From Edaphobacter acidisoli (lineage in GTDB: Bacteria; Acidobacteriota; Terriglobia; Terriglobales; Acidobacteriaceae): DNA of 64,000 nucleotides. The stretch lies in NCBI RefSeq assembly GCF_014642855.1, contig NZ_BMJB01000001.1, forward strand, positions 1,302,001-1,366,000, given 5' to 3'. Below the pieces are notes generated by a model. The model searched no databases, was not told where the DNA came from, and saw only the letters and a program-made list of their open reading frames with translations. Below are positions 25,579 to 35,107 of the stretch, one piece after another. The translations under genes and the position numbers were made by a program. Within the stretch, counting starts at the first letter, position 1. Every line of letters starts with the position of its first letter.

Positions 25579-27171
25579 CTAAATGTAGTTTTTGAAGTCG
25601 GGCCAGTCGTCGAGGATGTTCTTGCGGCGTCCGCGAGCGAGGTAGATGTTGCGGCGTTCATAGGGCATGGAATATGGGTTGTCCATGCGTCCGGCAATTT
25701 GGACCGAGTTGTAATTCTCGCGCATCTCTTCCGGGCTCGCGCCGGTGACGTCGATGACGATCTCGCCGGTCGCGCCGTGCGGCCCCCACAGCCAGTAGTT
25801 GTTGTGCCCGCTGATCGCGACCGGCAGGCCGTGACCGAGGAAATTAATCGCGCTGGCTTCGCCGTAGTTCGAACAGATGATGGCCACCTTCTTCTGGTCT
25901 TCAGGCGAGAGCGAGTTGTAGATGCGCGTGACCTCGTCGACTTCTTCCTGCCAGCCGAAGCGATCGGCGTAGAACTGTGGCAGCAGGCCGCTGGAGGTGT
26001 TTTCTGTGTTGGTGCTCTTCAGATGGAGAGCACTGGCGTACTTCATCCATGCTTGCGGCGTCATGACCGGAATGGCCATGGGCAGAACCAACGCTCCGGT
26101 AACAAGCAGAATGGTTTCCAAGATTGGAAAAGCGTAGGCACGGCCGTGCTTCACGGACGTGCGGTTGGCGAAGCGCCGCTCCCAGGCCACGCCGCCAGCC
26201 GCGAAGAGGATGGGATATATCGGGATGACGTAGTAGTCCTTGGCGTGAAGGGCCATCATGATGGCGAGGAAGAACAGATATGTCCAGCCGAGCCAGCGCC
26301 AACTCTTTGCCGATGGGTTGTGGAGCAGCCAGAACAGGCCGGGAATCCAGATAAGGACCGTCAGCGGATGCAGGTTGGTGATCTGCGCTCCGATGAAGGC
26401 AAGCGGTGACAGCATGATGTTTTTGTTTTCGACGCGGCCGTTGTGCAGGAATTCTAGCGTCGGCCAGTGGTTGTGCATCTGCCAGAGCAGGTTGGGGAGT
26501 GCGATGAGGATGAGGAGAGCGATTCCGGCGGCGGCCCAGCGATTCAAGAGCAGGCTACGCTGCTTCGTCACCAACAACGCGACTAATAATGCTACGAGGA
26601 AGAACGTCATCGACGGCTTGTTGAGCAGGCCAATGCCAGCGGAGAGGCCGAAGAGCAGCCAGAGCTTGTCGCTGCCGCCGCGAACAATGAGGATGAGCGC
26701 GAGCAGGCAGGTCATCCAGAACATCGACTCCATCGAGTTCATTGAAAGGAAGCTGTCGAGTGCGAGATACTGGGGCGCGATGAATACACCGATCATGGCC
26801 AGTGCCTGCGCGGGCCTTCGTCCTCCGAGCGACCAGGCAAGCAGGCCAGTGAGAAAGATACGCGCCGCGCCGCCTACTGCTGAAAACATGCGAATGCCTG
26901 CGAGCGATTGGCCGAAGAGTAACGTCGCCAGTTTTGCCTGAATAGCAACGATGGGGCCTTGGTCGACGTAACCCCAGGCCAGGTGCTGGCCGCAAATGAG
27001 GTAGTAGAACTCGTCGCGGAAGTATCCCCAGCCGATGTGGGCCTGCCAGAGGTTTGTCGCTACGTGCAGGGCGAATTTGATGAGGGTGAAGAGGAGCGCG
27101 AGGCGCACTGCGGAGCTAAGTGACTCGTCGACGGGACGGACTAAGGTTGTTTGGGCTGCGGACATCGGCAC
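25579..27171 (-). CDS. GT39-like polyprenyl-phosphate sugar transferase (ArnT/PMT_2 type)
   Basis: A 530-residue polytopic protein. The first periplasmic loop carries GYFRDEFYYLICGQHLAWGYVDQGP, with the acidic DE pair typical of ArnT/PMT_2 glycosyltransferases using a polyprenyl-phosphate donor. About 11 membrane segments follow, then a soluble C-terminal ~130 residues. Donor and acceptor are unknown. It lies 80 bases downstream of the last tadE gene on the same strand, so read-through from the Tad operon is possible. Confidence 0.78.
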   Translation of the reverse strand: MPMSAAQTTLVRPVDESLSSAVRLALLFTLIKFALHVATNLWQAHIGWGYFRDEFYYLICGQHLAWGYVDQGPIVAIQAKLATLLFGQSLAGIRMFSAVGGAARIFLTGLLAWSLGGRRPAQALAMIGVFIAPQYLALDSFLSMNSMESMFWMTCLLALILIVRGGSDKLWLLFGLSAGIGLLNKPSMTFFLVALLVALLVTKQRSLLLNRWAAAGIALLILIALPNLLWQMHNHWPTLEFLHNGRVENKNIMLSPLAFIGAQITNLHPLTVLIWIPGLFWLLHNPSAKSWRWLGWTYLFFLAIMMALHAKDYYVIPIYPILFAAGGVAWERRFANRTSVKHGRAYAFPILETILLVTGALVLPMAIPVMTPQAWMKYASALHLKSTNTENTSSGLLPQFYADRFGWQEEVDEVTRIYNSLSPEDQKKVAIICSNYGEASAINFLGHGLPVAISGHNNYWLWGPHGATGEIVIDVTGASPEEMRENYNSVQIAGRMDNPYSMPYERRNIYLARGRRKNILDDWPDFKNYI

Positions 27172-27251
27172 TCCTGAGCGTATTCAGCATCGCATACGTG
27201 GCTGATGGCGCGGAAGTTCCGTGTTAGGTCAGCGCTGGATGGTTATACCAA

Positions 27252-27755
27252 TCAGTCGGAGATGATCATGGCCGAAGTGCTCGACATGGGGATGGTCGTA
27301 AGGGAGACGAACGGGAGGGACAAGGGGAAGTTGTACTGGACCTTGACTGTGACGAGATTGCCGGTTGAGTTGCATGGGCTAGGCGCAGCCGGGCAAGTGT
27401 AACCGGAGGTATAGGAGGTCCAGGTGGGAGTAATGGTCATTTTGGAAGGATCAATCCCTGGATAACCCAGCCCCTTCACATAGTTCTGAATGTCGCCTGT
27501 GGATGCGGGACATGCTGATGCCCAGCTCGTACAGGAGTTGCCCCTGACGATGGCGAAGCGTGTGGCTTCGCGTGCTGCTTCGGAGATGTTGTGGTAGGTG
27601 TAGAGTGCCAGGCAGATTTCCATAACGCCGAAGATGAAACACAGCAATAGCAGTGCGGAGACAGCCATCTCGACGAGCGTGTTTCCCTGCTCTCCGTTGT
27701 GGCGATGCGCGAGCGCTTTGGCCGCCATTTTTCGCACTGTTGTGACGATAGCCAT
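27252..27755 (-). CDS. TadE-like pseudopilin
   Basis: A 167-residue protein with a type IV-pilin-like N-terminus: GEQGNTLVEMAVSALLLLCFIFGVMEI, with the Glu five residues into the mature hydrophobic helix (G-NTLVE) as in TadE/TadF prepseudopilins. The rest is Ser/Thr-rich, with several Cys (NSCTSWASAC, YTCPAAPSPC) that could form disulfides. Its ATG overlaps the stop of the previous tadE-like gene by one base (TAATG). Confidence 0.83.
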   Translation of the reverse strand: MAIVTTVRKMAAKALAHRHNGEQGNTLVEMAVSALLLLCFIFGVMEICLALYTYHNISEAAREATRFAIVRGNSCTSWASACPASTGDIQNYVKGLGYPGIDPSKMTITPTWTSYTSGYTCPAAPSPCNSTGNLVTVKVQYNFPLSLPFVSLTTIPMSSTSAMIISD

Positions 27756-28243
27756 TATTGTTCCGTTCTCATGATTGCCAGTCCGCGCAGCGTGAGCGTG
27801 CTGGGAATCCCTGGGAAATGAAACGAGGTGCTGATGGTCGCGGTGGTGTTGACTTGCACGAACTCGTTGATGCGCGCGGGGCTGATGCAGTTCGAACCTG
27901 CCGTGACACAGGTAATCGATGTTCCGTCAGAACAGGTGCAGGAGTTGGATTCACTCACGGTCATACCCTGCACGTCGGGAGCCTCCGTGGTAGCTGCGAG
28001 CGTGATATTTGCCGTATCGGAGGCGGTGGTATGGCTTTGTGAAGCATAAGCCACCCCAGCTCGCGCAGCATTATTGACTTCTATCGATGCATAAGCGATG
28101 CGGCCAACTTCGGCAGCGCCGACAAAGAGCAGAGTAAGCAACGGAACGACGAGGGCAAGCTCCACAAGCGCCTGACCCGCGTCTCCGAGCAGGCTGCGCC
28201 GGAGCATTGACATCGTCTTTTTCTTCGCGTATCTCGAGGTCAT
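27755..28243 (-). CDS. TadE-like pseudopilin
   Basis: A 162-residue second minor pilin. The prepilin site is GDAGQALVELALVVPLLTLLFVGAAEV (G-QALVE), the segment that the A24 peptidase encoded upstream would cut. The C-terminal half includes a Cys-rich NSCTCSDGTSITC. The start could be ATG 28243 or the internal ATGs near MSMLRR. Eighteen bases separate it from tadG; it is coupled to the downstream tadE. Confidence 0.85.
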   Translation of the reverse strand: MTSRYAKKKTMSMLRRSLLGDAGQALVELALVVPLLTLLFVGAAEVGRIAYASIEVNNAARAGVAYASQSHTTASDTANITLAATTEAPDVQGMTVSESNSCTCSDGTSITCVTAGSNCISPARINEFVQVNTTATISTSFHFPGIPSTLTLRGLAIMRTEQ

Positions 28244-28261
28244 CGTCTAATCTCCTGCCCA

Positions 28262-29479
28262 CTACTCAACCAGAGTCACTTTTGTCAGCGGCGAAGTGGG
28301 AGTGGACTGCGTGTAACTCTGAATGTTGAGGGTTGTGGTCTTGTCGTACATGGTGTTCACAATCAGGTCGGTCGTCATGCTTACGCCGTCATTTTTGTCG
28401 CCGCCGCTGTCTTGCAGGAACAGCTCTGCACCGGGCGCCCAGATGATTCCGTCAAGAGTTCCGAAAGAACTGCCGAACTGGAGTTGCATCGCGTTTGTGT
28501 TGGCCAGAGGCTGCATCAACACGATGCCGTTATAAGTACCAGTCGTCGGCGCGGTAAGGTTGATTGTCGTGCCGGTATTTACTCCCAGGCTGCCGCTGTT
28601 GATGTCGAGAGTCGTACCGAAGGGTGTAGTGGCGGTGGACGATGTCACGTTGCCGAGAGTCACGTTGCCGGTGAATACGTAGGTTCCCGGATTCAAAGTC
28701 ACATTATTCAAGGTGACATTGCCGCTGTAGCACACGGTGCCACCGTTGGTAGGGCCGATCGTCGCAGTATTGGGAAGTGGTACGCAACTTAACGAGGAGG
28801 GATTCGGCGGAGTCAGGCCACCGAGCGGATCACTGACGGGGGCGATTCCCTTGACTGGGGTTGGATTGCTATCTCCAGTTTGGCCGCAATCTCCGCCGGC
28901 AACGCCGACCGAACCGGCCACCAGAGATCCGCCAGCACCGGTAAATTGCAGCGCACAAGGATCAGTCGAGTTCACGATAACACCGCAATTGGGAGCATTA
29001 AAGTTGAACGATCCTTGCAGTTGCATCGCCTTTGCTCCTGAAGAGGCCAACACGTAAACACAACCGTAGGCTGCGCCTCCGTTGTAGGCCACAGCCCTGG
29101 TTTTGACTGTGAGAGAGTTGAAATTAAACAGGTTCATGAAGAGCGTGGGCTCCACCTGCGAGGCAATGACCTCCACATAATTTGGATTGTTCGCATGCGG
29201 GCCCAGGGATGGAGGATTATTGACAACAATGGTTGCCCCATTGGCGCCATTTGTCATGCCATTCTGCGCCGATGCTGCGTTGGCCGCAGAGGAGACGTCG
29301 CCGTAGCTGATCTCAAGCGCGCCGGCAATGGCTGCGGCATCGGCAGCCGTCTGGGTGATGCGCTTGGTGCGCATCATGATGCCGACATCGGCAGCCAGCG
29401 CCGAGAAGCCCAGCAGAATGGTCATGCTGAGGACCGTAATAACTAGAGCCTGCCCATTTTCTTCGCGCAATGCTTTCAT
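28262..29479 (-). CDS. TadG-like pilus assembly protein
   Basis: A 405-residue protein with the TadG N-terminal domain: EENGQALVITVLSMTILLGFSALAADVG, then RTKRITQTAADAAAIAGALE. The remainder has no von Willebrand domain that I can see; instead it holds a long Asn/Thr/Gly beta-rich stretch (SGNVTLNNVTLNPGTYVFTG, then GNVTLGNVT) like a surface-exposed beta-helix. The ATG at 29479 follows GGAGGAGA; an earlier ATG at 29497 adds six residues. It overlaps the PilZ gene's stop (ATGA). Confidence 0.85.
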   Translation of the reverse strand: MKALREENGQALVITVLSMTILLGFSALAADVGIMMRTKRITQTAADAAAIAGALEISYGDVSSAANAASAQNGMTNGANGATIVVNNPPSLGPHANNPNYVEVIASQVEPTLFMNLFNFNSLTVKTRAVAYNGGAAYGCVYVLASSGAKAMQLQGSFNFNAPNCGVIVNSTDPCALQFTGAGGSLVAGSVGVAGGDCGQTGDSNPTPVKGIAPVSDPLGGLTPPNPSSLSCVPLPNTATIGPTNGGTVCYSGNVTLNNVTLNPGTYVFTGNVTLGNVTSSTATTPFGTTLDINSGSLGVNTGTTINLTAPTTGTYNGIVLMQPLANTNAMQLQFGSSFGTLDGIIWAPGAELFLQDSGGDKNDGVSMTTDLIVNTMYDKTTTLNIQSYTQSTPTSPLTKVTLVE

Positions 29480-29964
29480 GGCGTCTCCTCCAGACAATGC
29501 CTGACTGACGCGCCTTTCAGGCGATGATCTGCGCGAGACGCGACCAGTACTACGTAGCCCTGCTCCGACAGAAGCTGATCGAGGAATCTTTCGAGCGCCT
29601 TTTTACCCACCGGCTTGCTTGAGAGAGCCTCGCTCTGCCGGGCGTCCTGAGGTTCCGACTGGATGAACGAGAGGCCTACACCGTTCTCACCCAGCCGGAC
29701 AACCTTCGTTTGGACGGCAATATACAACTCGGAGGTGGAGCCCGCAACCGCAGCTTTTTGCAAGGTCATGGTGATGATGGTGCCCGGGTGCCAGCGCTCC
29801 CTGGTCAATAGATAGAAGCCTGTGGAACTAATGTTTTGAACCTGATGCGGAGCAGAGGTTGTGCCCTCCCAGTAGTAGGCGACCAGCCCGGGTGCGGCAT
29901 GGCGGGCCGCGCCACGGTGGTCGGAGGAAAACATGCGGGAGAACCAGCTCCTTTGCGCGCTCAT
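29476..29964 (-). CDS. PilZ-domain protein
   Basis: A 162-residue cytosolic protein. PilZ marks: an RGAARHAAPGLVAYYW segment with an R-x-x-x-R pair and, after a strand, NISSTGFYLL (N-x-S-x-x-G). Both c-di-GMP-binding motifs are therefore present. A C-terminal ~50-residue helix (KKALERFLDQLLSEQGYVVLV) follows. Its place inside the tad operon suggests c-di-GMP input on pilus assembly, an inference. It overlaps tadG by four bases. Confidence 0.8.
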   Translation of the reverse strand: MSAQRSWFSRMFSSDHRGAARHAAPGLVAYYWEGTTSAPHQVQNISSTGFYLLTRERWHPGTIITMTLQKAAVAGSTSELYIAVQTKVVRLGENGVGLSFIQSEPQDARQSEALSSKPVGKKALERFLDQLLSEQGYVVLVASRADHRLKGASVRHCLEETP

Positions 29965-29974
29965 GTGTTCTCCT

Positions 29975-30397
29975 TCATTGCGGCTGCCCCCGGAGATGTG
30001 TCACAGCCGCGCTGCTCAAGCGGCTGGCCATCTCTTCGATCGCGCAGATCAGCAGCTGATCGCCAGGCTGGGTCTGCGAAGAGTAGATCGTGTGGGTGGG
30101 CAACTCCAACACGCTGGCGGCATGTGCGCGAATAGGCGCAATGCGGAATCGCGGAAAGTGCTCGACGGTTTCGATGACGCAGAACTTCTCATCCAGATAA
30201 ATCAGATCAAGCGGAAACAAGACGCCTACCGTGTGGACGCCACAAGATGGCACCACCCACAGTCCTTCGTCGAAACGAAGCTTTAAGCGCCCAATTAACC
30301 CCTTAAGGCGAGAGAACGTTGTATCAGCCGGAGCAACTCCCAGGCTGAGAAAACATTCACGCGTCTGGTTATATACGCAGTAGGTCTGTTTACCCAT
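29975..30397 (-). CDS. DUF192 family protein
   Basis: A 140-residue protein of the DUF192 (PF02643) fold: ADTTFSRLKGLIGR at the start, the GLWVVPSCGVHTVGVLFPLDLIYLD strand, and VLELPTHTI near the end. The ATG at 30397 has AGGGAAG upstream and gives the family-like start; 30448 is an alternative. The function of DUF192 is unknown. Members often occur beside Tad/Flp pilus genes. It lies between the small membrane ORF and the PilZ gene. Confidence 0.8.
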   Translation of the reverse strand: MGKQTYCVYNQTRECFLSLGVAPADTTFSRLKGLIGRLKLRFDEGLWVVPSCGVHTVGVLFPLDLIYLDEKFCVIETVEHFPRFRIAPIRAHAASVLELPTHTIYSSQTQPGDQLLICAIEEMASRLSSAAVTHLRGQPQ

Positions 30398-30496
30398 CTC
30401 ACTTCCCTGTCCAAACAATCTCTTAGGAGCAGGCCCCAGCGTACGCAACGCTTGCGCCGCTGAGGGGCCCCGGTACCTGCATGAATCAAAAGCTGT

Positions 30497-30592
30497 TTAG
30501 TTGATCCGCTTGCGACGGCGCTGGATCAGAATGACAAGCACAACAACTGCGAGAACCGCACACACAACCCGAATAATGCTTATAGTGTCCAC
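30497..30592 (-). CDS. 31-residue single-pass membrane protein
   Basis: A short frame from GTG 30592 to TAA 30497, preceded by AGGAAGGGAG at eight-base spacing. It encodes M-DTISIIRVVCAVLAVVVLVILIQ-RRRKRIN when joined: one hydrophobic helix of about 20 residues followed by a strongly basic tail, so positive-inside topology predicts the C-terminus in the cytosol. It fills the 170-base gap between tadC and the DUF192 gene. Absence of a family match cannot be tested here; coding status rests on the ribosome site, topology and position in the operon. Confidence 0.55.
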   Translation of the reverse strand: MDTISIIRVVCAVLAVVVLVILIQRRRKRIN

Positions 30593-30618
30593 GTCTTTTT
30601 CTCCCTTCCTACTTTTGT

Positions 30619-31527
30619 TTATTGAAAGTACGTTTTCATGTTTTCCATGATGGTGATAGCCGCAGGACCAAGCGTGACCAGAAAGAGCGAAGGAAAGATG
30701 AAGAGTACCAACGGGAAAACGAGTTTGACCGTAGTCTTTGCCGCTTGCTCTTCGATCATCTGACGACGCTGGGTCCTGAGGGTGTCGGAATGAACGCGCA
30801 ACGTTTTGGCGATGCTCGTTCCAAATTTTTCGGTCTGGACAAGCACCGAAACTAAGTTGCGAACGTTTTCGACGTTGGAGCGCTCTGCAAAGTGCCGCCA
30901 GGCGTCTGCACGCGGGCAGCCTGCGCGTTGCTCGAGCACAACGAGATTCAACTCGTCGCAGATATCCGGATGTGCAACGTCAAGTTCTTGTGCGGTGCGA
31001 GCGGTGGCCTGATCGAGGCTAAGACCGGCTTCGACGCAGATGACAAGCATGTCAAGCACATCTGGAAGACCTCGACGAATATTGCCTTGCCGTTTGGAGA
31101 TTCGGTTTCCCAGCCAAAAGTCTGGCAGGAGGAATCCCAACCCCAGAGCCACGATGCAAACAAAGAACGGGCTGTAGTGAACGAGCCCTGTGGCGAATGA
31201 AATGACGCAGAGAATAATTGGGACCAACACCTTTGCGCCATAAAAATAGTTAACGGCCGATTCCTTCCGATATCCCGCACGGATAAGACGCTGCTGTACG
31301 ACGGAGACCTCTTCCTTGCTCTTGGGAATAATGGTCTCGAATCGCTGGACTACGCCGCCGAGAGCAGAACCTGTCTGTTGGATCGTGCTGCGAACCCCCG
31401 GTTGTTCAGTGCGCGGCGCGACAACCTGAGTGAGGCGCTGGATCATAGCCTCCCGGTAAAAAAGGATGAGGCCGCCACTGGCGATCAGCAGAAAGATGAT
31501 GAAGAATGTAACGGCCGCGAATCCCAT
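30619..31527 (-). CDS. tadC: TadC-like inner-membrane platform protein
   Basis: A 302-residue protein of the type II secretion GspF/TadC family. Membrane segments flank a cytosolic T2SSF domain with LPDVLDMLVICVEAGLSLDQA, ELNLVVLEQRAGCPRADAW, and VSVLVQTEKFGTSIAKTLRVH. C-terminal helices (KLVFPLVLFIFPSLFLVTLG) end the protein. It works with TadB and the TadA ATPase as the pilus assembly platform. Nine bases follow the tadB stop. Confidence 0.92.
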   Translation of the reverse strand: MGFAAVTFFIIFLLIASGGLILFYREAMIQRLTQVVAPRTEQPGVRSTIQQTGSALGGVVQRFETIIPKSKEEVSVVQQRLIRAGYRKESAVNYFYGAKVLVPIILCVISFATGLVHYSPFFVCIVALGLGFLLPDFWLGNRISKRQGNIRRGLPDVLDMLVICVEAGLSLDQATARTAQELDVAHPDICDELNLVVLEQRAGCPRADAWRHFAERSNVENVRNLVSVLVQTEKFGTSIAKTLRVHSDTLRTQRRQMIEEQAAKTTVKLVFPLVLFIFPSLFLVTLGPAAITIMENMKTYFQ

Positions 31528-31536
31528 AACTCACCT

Positions 31537-32508
31537 TTAAACATCCATGTTGACGATCTTGCGAATTACGAAAGCTCCCAGAGCGGTCAGGGTGCCCGAT
31601 GCGTAGAGCAGCTTGATGCCGATGGGACGCTTCCACAGAAGGCTCATCGTCTCCGGATTGATCATGTAGAGCCCAATGCCCAGAACGATCGGCAGGACGG
31701 AGAGAATCCAACCCGTCAAACGTCCCTGCGCCGTGTGCACACGTACCTGCCTACGCAGACGGAACCGTTCGCGGATGATGTAGGAGGATTTGTCGAAGAC
31801 CTCTGCCAGATTGCCTCCGCTGTCCTTCTGGATCAGGATGGCCGTGACGATAATCTTCAGGTCCTGCAGGGGGACGCGAGTGGTCAGGTTCGTCATGGCG
31901 GTCTTGAGCTCGAGACCGTAGTTCTGCTCGTCAAAGCAGATGCGAAGCTCTTTGCCGATGGGATCTGGCGACTCGTTGGCCGCAAGATCGAGCGCAGAGA
32001 TGAGGCTGTGCCCGGCACGAAGAGCACCCACCATCAGATCAAGCGTCTCGGGCAATCCCTGCTCAAACTTGTCGAAGCGCGCAGTGCGCTTGTGCAGAAC
32101 AAAGACGAAGGGCATCACACTGAGCGCCAGGCCCATGAGCAGCGAGAAAAGAACAGTCCCGGTTCTGAGGTAGATCAGATAGGCCGGAATGGCAAAACAA
32201 GCAATGCACATCAATATCAGCGTGCCGGCGGTCCACTTAAGATCGGCCTGATAAAGAAGCAGGCGCAGGCGCGGTGCAATGTCCTGTTTCAACAATAGGC
32301 GATTGAGCCATGGCACGGAACTGAGCAGCTCTTGTTTGCGGACATCGACGATCTGGTCTGTTGTTTTGAAGTCAGCAGTAGCTAATGCCGCATGCAGCGT
32401 GGAGATTGTTCGCTCAGCCTGATTGGGCGTGCCGACGTTACTGGCGATCAGAAGCAGTGCCGCGATGATGAAGATTCCAACGAAGACAAGCACCAAAAGC
32501 AATAACAT
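31537..32508 (-). CDS. tadB: TadB-like inner-membrane platform protein
   Basis: A 323-residue paralogue of tadC with LPETLDLMVGALRAGHSLISAL, GKELRICFDEQNYGLELKTAM and VTAILIQKDSGGNLAEVFDK, in the order of the T2SSF domain, between two pairs of membrane helices. Together with tadC it forms the usual Tad heteromeric platform. It is 19 bases downstream of tadA. Confidence 0.92.
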   Translation of the reverse strand: MLLLLVLVFVGIFIIAALLLIASNVGTPNQAERTISTLHAALATADFKTTDQIVDVRKQELLSSVPWLNRLLLKQDIAPRLRLLLYQADLKWTAGTLILMCIACFAIPAYLIYLRTGTVLFSLLMGLALSVMPFVFVLHKRTARFDKFEQGLPETLDLMVGALRAGHSLISALDLAANESPDPIGKELRICFDEQNYGLELKTAMTNLTTRVPLQDLKIIVTAILIQKDSGGNLAEVFDKSSYIIRERFRLRRQVRVHTAQGRLTGWILSVLPIVLGIGLYMINPETMSLLWKRPIGIKLLYASGTLTALGAFVIRKIVNMDV

Positions 32509-32527
32509 AACTGCACCGCTGCCTTTC

Positions 32528-33808
32528 TCAGTTCACTTCCAGGGCATGCTCGAACATGCTTCCCGGCAGCATGATTCCAGTGGTCCGAATCTGTTCCAGG
32601 AACTTCGGCCTGATACGCGTCGGCTGGAACACACCGATGACCCTGCCGTCTGGTCCAATCCCTTTCTTTTCGAAGGCAAAGATCTCGTGCATGCTGATAA
32701 TGCCTTCTTCCATGCCTGTAATCTCGGAGATGCTCATGACCCTGCGCGAGCCGTCGCTCAAGCGCGAGGCCTGCACGACGATGGCGATGGCAGAGGCCAT
32801 CTGCTGGCGTACTGTTCGCTCTGGCAGGTTGAGGTTGGTCATGGCGACCATCGATTCCAACCTGGAGAGCGCATCCCTAGGAGTGTTGGCATGGATGGTC
32901 GTCATGGATCCTTCATGTCCGGTGTTCATCGCCTGCAGCATGTCGAAGGCTTCCTCGCCACGCACCTCGCCGAGGATGATCCGATCGGGACGCATACGGA
33001 GGCTGTTGATGAGCAGTTGGCGCTGGCGGATAGCGCCTTGCCCTTCCACATTGGGCGGGCGAGTTTCGAGCCGCACAATATTTTCCTGGGCGAGTTGCAG
33101 TTCTGCAGCGTCTTCGATGGTGACGATGCGCTCGCTCTGCGGAATGTAGTGGGAAAGAATATTGAGCAGTGTGGTCTTGCCTGCGCCTGTGCCACCTGAG
33201 ATGAGAATGCTGATGCGCGCTCGCACGGCTGCCGCAAGCAGCTCCATCATCTCCGGCGAGATGCTCTTGAGTTCGACCAGTTGATTGGCAACAAGTGGGC
33301 CTGTGCCGAAGCGCCGGATCGACAAGGCGGGGCCATCGAGCGCCAATGGAGGAATAATGGCGTTGACGCGGGAACCATCCGGTAGGCGTGCATCGACCAT
33401 CGGCGACGATTCATCCACGCGGCGGCCCACGCGGGAGACGATGCGGTCGATGATCTGCATCAGGTGGCGGTCGTCTCGGAAGCAGGAGTCTACTCGCGAG
33501 AGGACGCCGCCTTTCTCGATATAGATGCTGTCTTTGCCATTGACGAGAATGTCGGAGACGGCTGCGTCGCGTAGCAGAGGCTCAAGCGGTCCGAGACCAA
33601 ACACCTCATCGAGCAGATCGGTGCGAACTTTTTCCTGCTCGCTAAGACTCAGCGGCACACGCTGGGTCCCGATAATCTCACCGATCATGCTGGAGACAGC
33701 GTGGCGCGCCTGATTGTTGTTGATGCGCGACAGCTTCTCGAGGTCCAGCTTAGGGATCAGGGCCCGGTGAATTTCGGCTTTGAATTGTTCAATGTTCAGT
33801 GGTTCCAC
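32528..33808 (-). CDS. tadA: Tad pilus secretion ATPase TadA/CpaF
   Basis: A 426-residue hexameric ATPase of the GspE/VirB11 superfamily that powers Flp pilus assembly. Seen: N-terminal domain with [24 protein letters not shown], Walker [11 protein letters not shown] near residue 205, Walker B-like [12 protein letters not shown] and the His box [17 protein letters not shown]. The C-terminus FEHALEVN is normal. Thirteen bases separate it from tadZ upstream. Confidence 0.95.
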   Translation of the reverse strand: MEPLNIEQFKAEIHRALIPKLDLEKLSRINNNQARHAVSSMIGEIIGTQRVPLSLSEQEKVRTDLLDEVFGLGPLEPLLRDAAVSDILVNGKDSIYIEKGGVLSRVDSCFRDDRHLMQIIDRIVSRVGRRVDESSPMVDARLPDGSRVNAIIPPLALDGPALSIRRFGTGPLVANQLVELKSISPEMMELLAAAVRARISILISGGTGAGKTTLLNILSHYIPQSERIVTIEDAAELQLAQENIVRLETRPPNVEGQGAIRQRQLLINSLRMRPDRIILGEVRGEEAFDMLQAMNTGHEGSMTTIHANTPRDALSRLESMVAMTNLNLPERTVRQQMASAIAIVVQASRLSDGSRRVMSISEITGMEEGIISMHEIFAFEKKGIGPDGRVIGVFQPTRIRPKFLEQIRTTGIMLPGSMFEHALEVN

Positions 33809-33820
33809 GGCATGCCCCCG

Positions 33821-35011
33821 CTATCCAAACAAGCTGAATTTCCTTTTTTTGTCAGGAACGGCAGGCAGTCCGCATGCTGTCCTGGCCATCTGGCGAATGA
33901 TTTCGGCAACGGGCGATTCTCCCTGCGCGAGCGGAGTGGCCGTGTTTTGCGCGCGCTGGACGGCGCGGTAATCACTTGGAATCTTCCAGGTGACAGGCCG
34001 TGTGAGCGCCTTGGTGATGTTTTCCTCGTCAATGCCCACCGAGCTTGGCGCATAGCGGTTGAGCACGATCTCGAGCCTGGGACCAAGTGGAGCGAAGACC
34101 TCGGAGATCATACGATTCGCGTTGCGAAGTTCCGAGATGCTGACCTGCGCGATGAAGTAAACAGTTGTCGCGCCTTCAAGCAGCGACTTGTTGATCCTGG
34201 TGCTCGATCCTGCGTCGACGACGACGTAATCGAAGTCCTGACGGGCGACTGTGAGCAGCTTGGCGATTGCCTCATCCGATGCGTTGATCGGCGTGTATTG
34301 GTCCGGCGCCGAGAGCACGGATAATCCTGAGCTATGCTTGGCGAGCATGGTCGAAAGGAAGTGCGAATCGAGGCGGCTGATGTTCTGAAGCGCATTCACA
34401 GTCGAGAACTGCGATGTGATCCCAAGATCGAGCGCGGCCGCTCCGAGAGGAAGATCGAGGTCCAGCAACAAGGTGCTGTGGCTCGACTCACGTGCCAGCG
34501 AGATGGCAAAGTTTCCCGCAACTGTGCTGACACCCGACCCTCCCTTGGCACCAGCAAACACGAGCAGCTTGCCGAGTGCCTTCTTCGAGGGCTTCTTAAC
34601 GGGGCGGCGGACTGATGCGCGCACGAGGGCTTCAGCAATAGTGCTCGCAGCAATGGGCTGGATGAGAAATTCACGAGCACCCGCCCTCATACAGCGAACA
34701 AGCAGTTCGGGGTCAGACTGTCTGGAGTAAACCATTACAGTTACGGAGCTGTTGCCACAGATGTGCTCGACGAGGTCAAGCGCCCGCTCCTGGTCGCTGT
34801 CGAGATCGACAATGATGACGTCGTAGCCGGCGTCGAGCAACTGGGGAACATCGTCCAGCTGGGGATACGCCGAAAATTCGCGCGTCACACTGGCCTGCGA
34901 CCCGGCAAGTACCATGGCGACGGCCTGTCTGCGCTGCTGCTCGGGGCCAATCAGCGCCACGGAGAGCACATGAACGTTCAACGCATCCGGACCTTGTGCA
35001 TAGGTTGACAT
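33821..35011 (-). CDS. tadZ: TadZ/CpaE-type MinD-like ATPase
   Basis: A 396-residue localisation ATPase. N-terminal response-regulator-like domain (VALIGPEQQRRQAVAMVL, DVIIVDLDSDQERALDLVE, AREFLIQPI), then a ParA/MinD domain with the deviant Walker A AGAKGGSGVSTVAGNFA, in which Gly and Val-Ser-Thr replace the usual Gly-Lys-Thr, as in TadZ. It probably places the pilus machine at a cell site. The ATG at 35011 has GGTGAG at six bases; an ATG at 35071 adds 20 Gln/Thr-rich residues. Confidence 0.9.
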   Translation of the reverse strand: MSTYAQGPDALNVHVLSVALIGPEQQRRQAVAMVLAGSQASVTREFSAYPQLDDVPQLLDAGYDVIIVDLDSDQERALDLVEHICGNSSVTVMVYSRQSDPELLVRCMRAGAREFLIQPIAASTIAEALVRASVRRPVKKPSKKALGKLLVFAGAKGGSGVSTVAGNFAISLARESSHSTLLLDLDLPLGAAALDLGITSQFSTVNALQNISRLDSHFLSTMLAKHSSGLSVLSAPDQYTPINASDEAIAKLLTVARQDFDYVVVDAGSSTRINKSLLEGATTVYFIAQVSISELRNANRMISEVFAPLGPRLEIVLNRYAPSSVGIDEENITKALTRPVTWKIPSDYRAVQRAQNTATPLAQGESPVAEIIRQMARTACGLPAVPDKKRKFSLFG

Positions 35012-35107
35012 CACAGGCTCACCATTTCCCCGTGTTTGCGAATGCCCCGGTGCTTGAACTGTTGTCGCCATACTTGTTGTGAAGTAGCCATGTTGCCTAC
35101 TTCCTCC

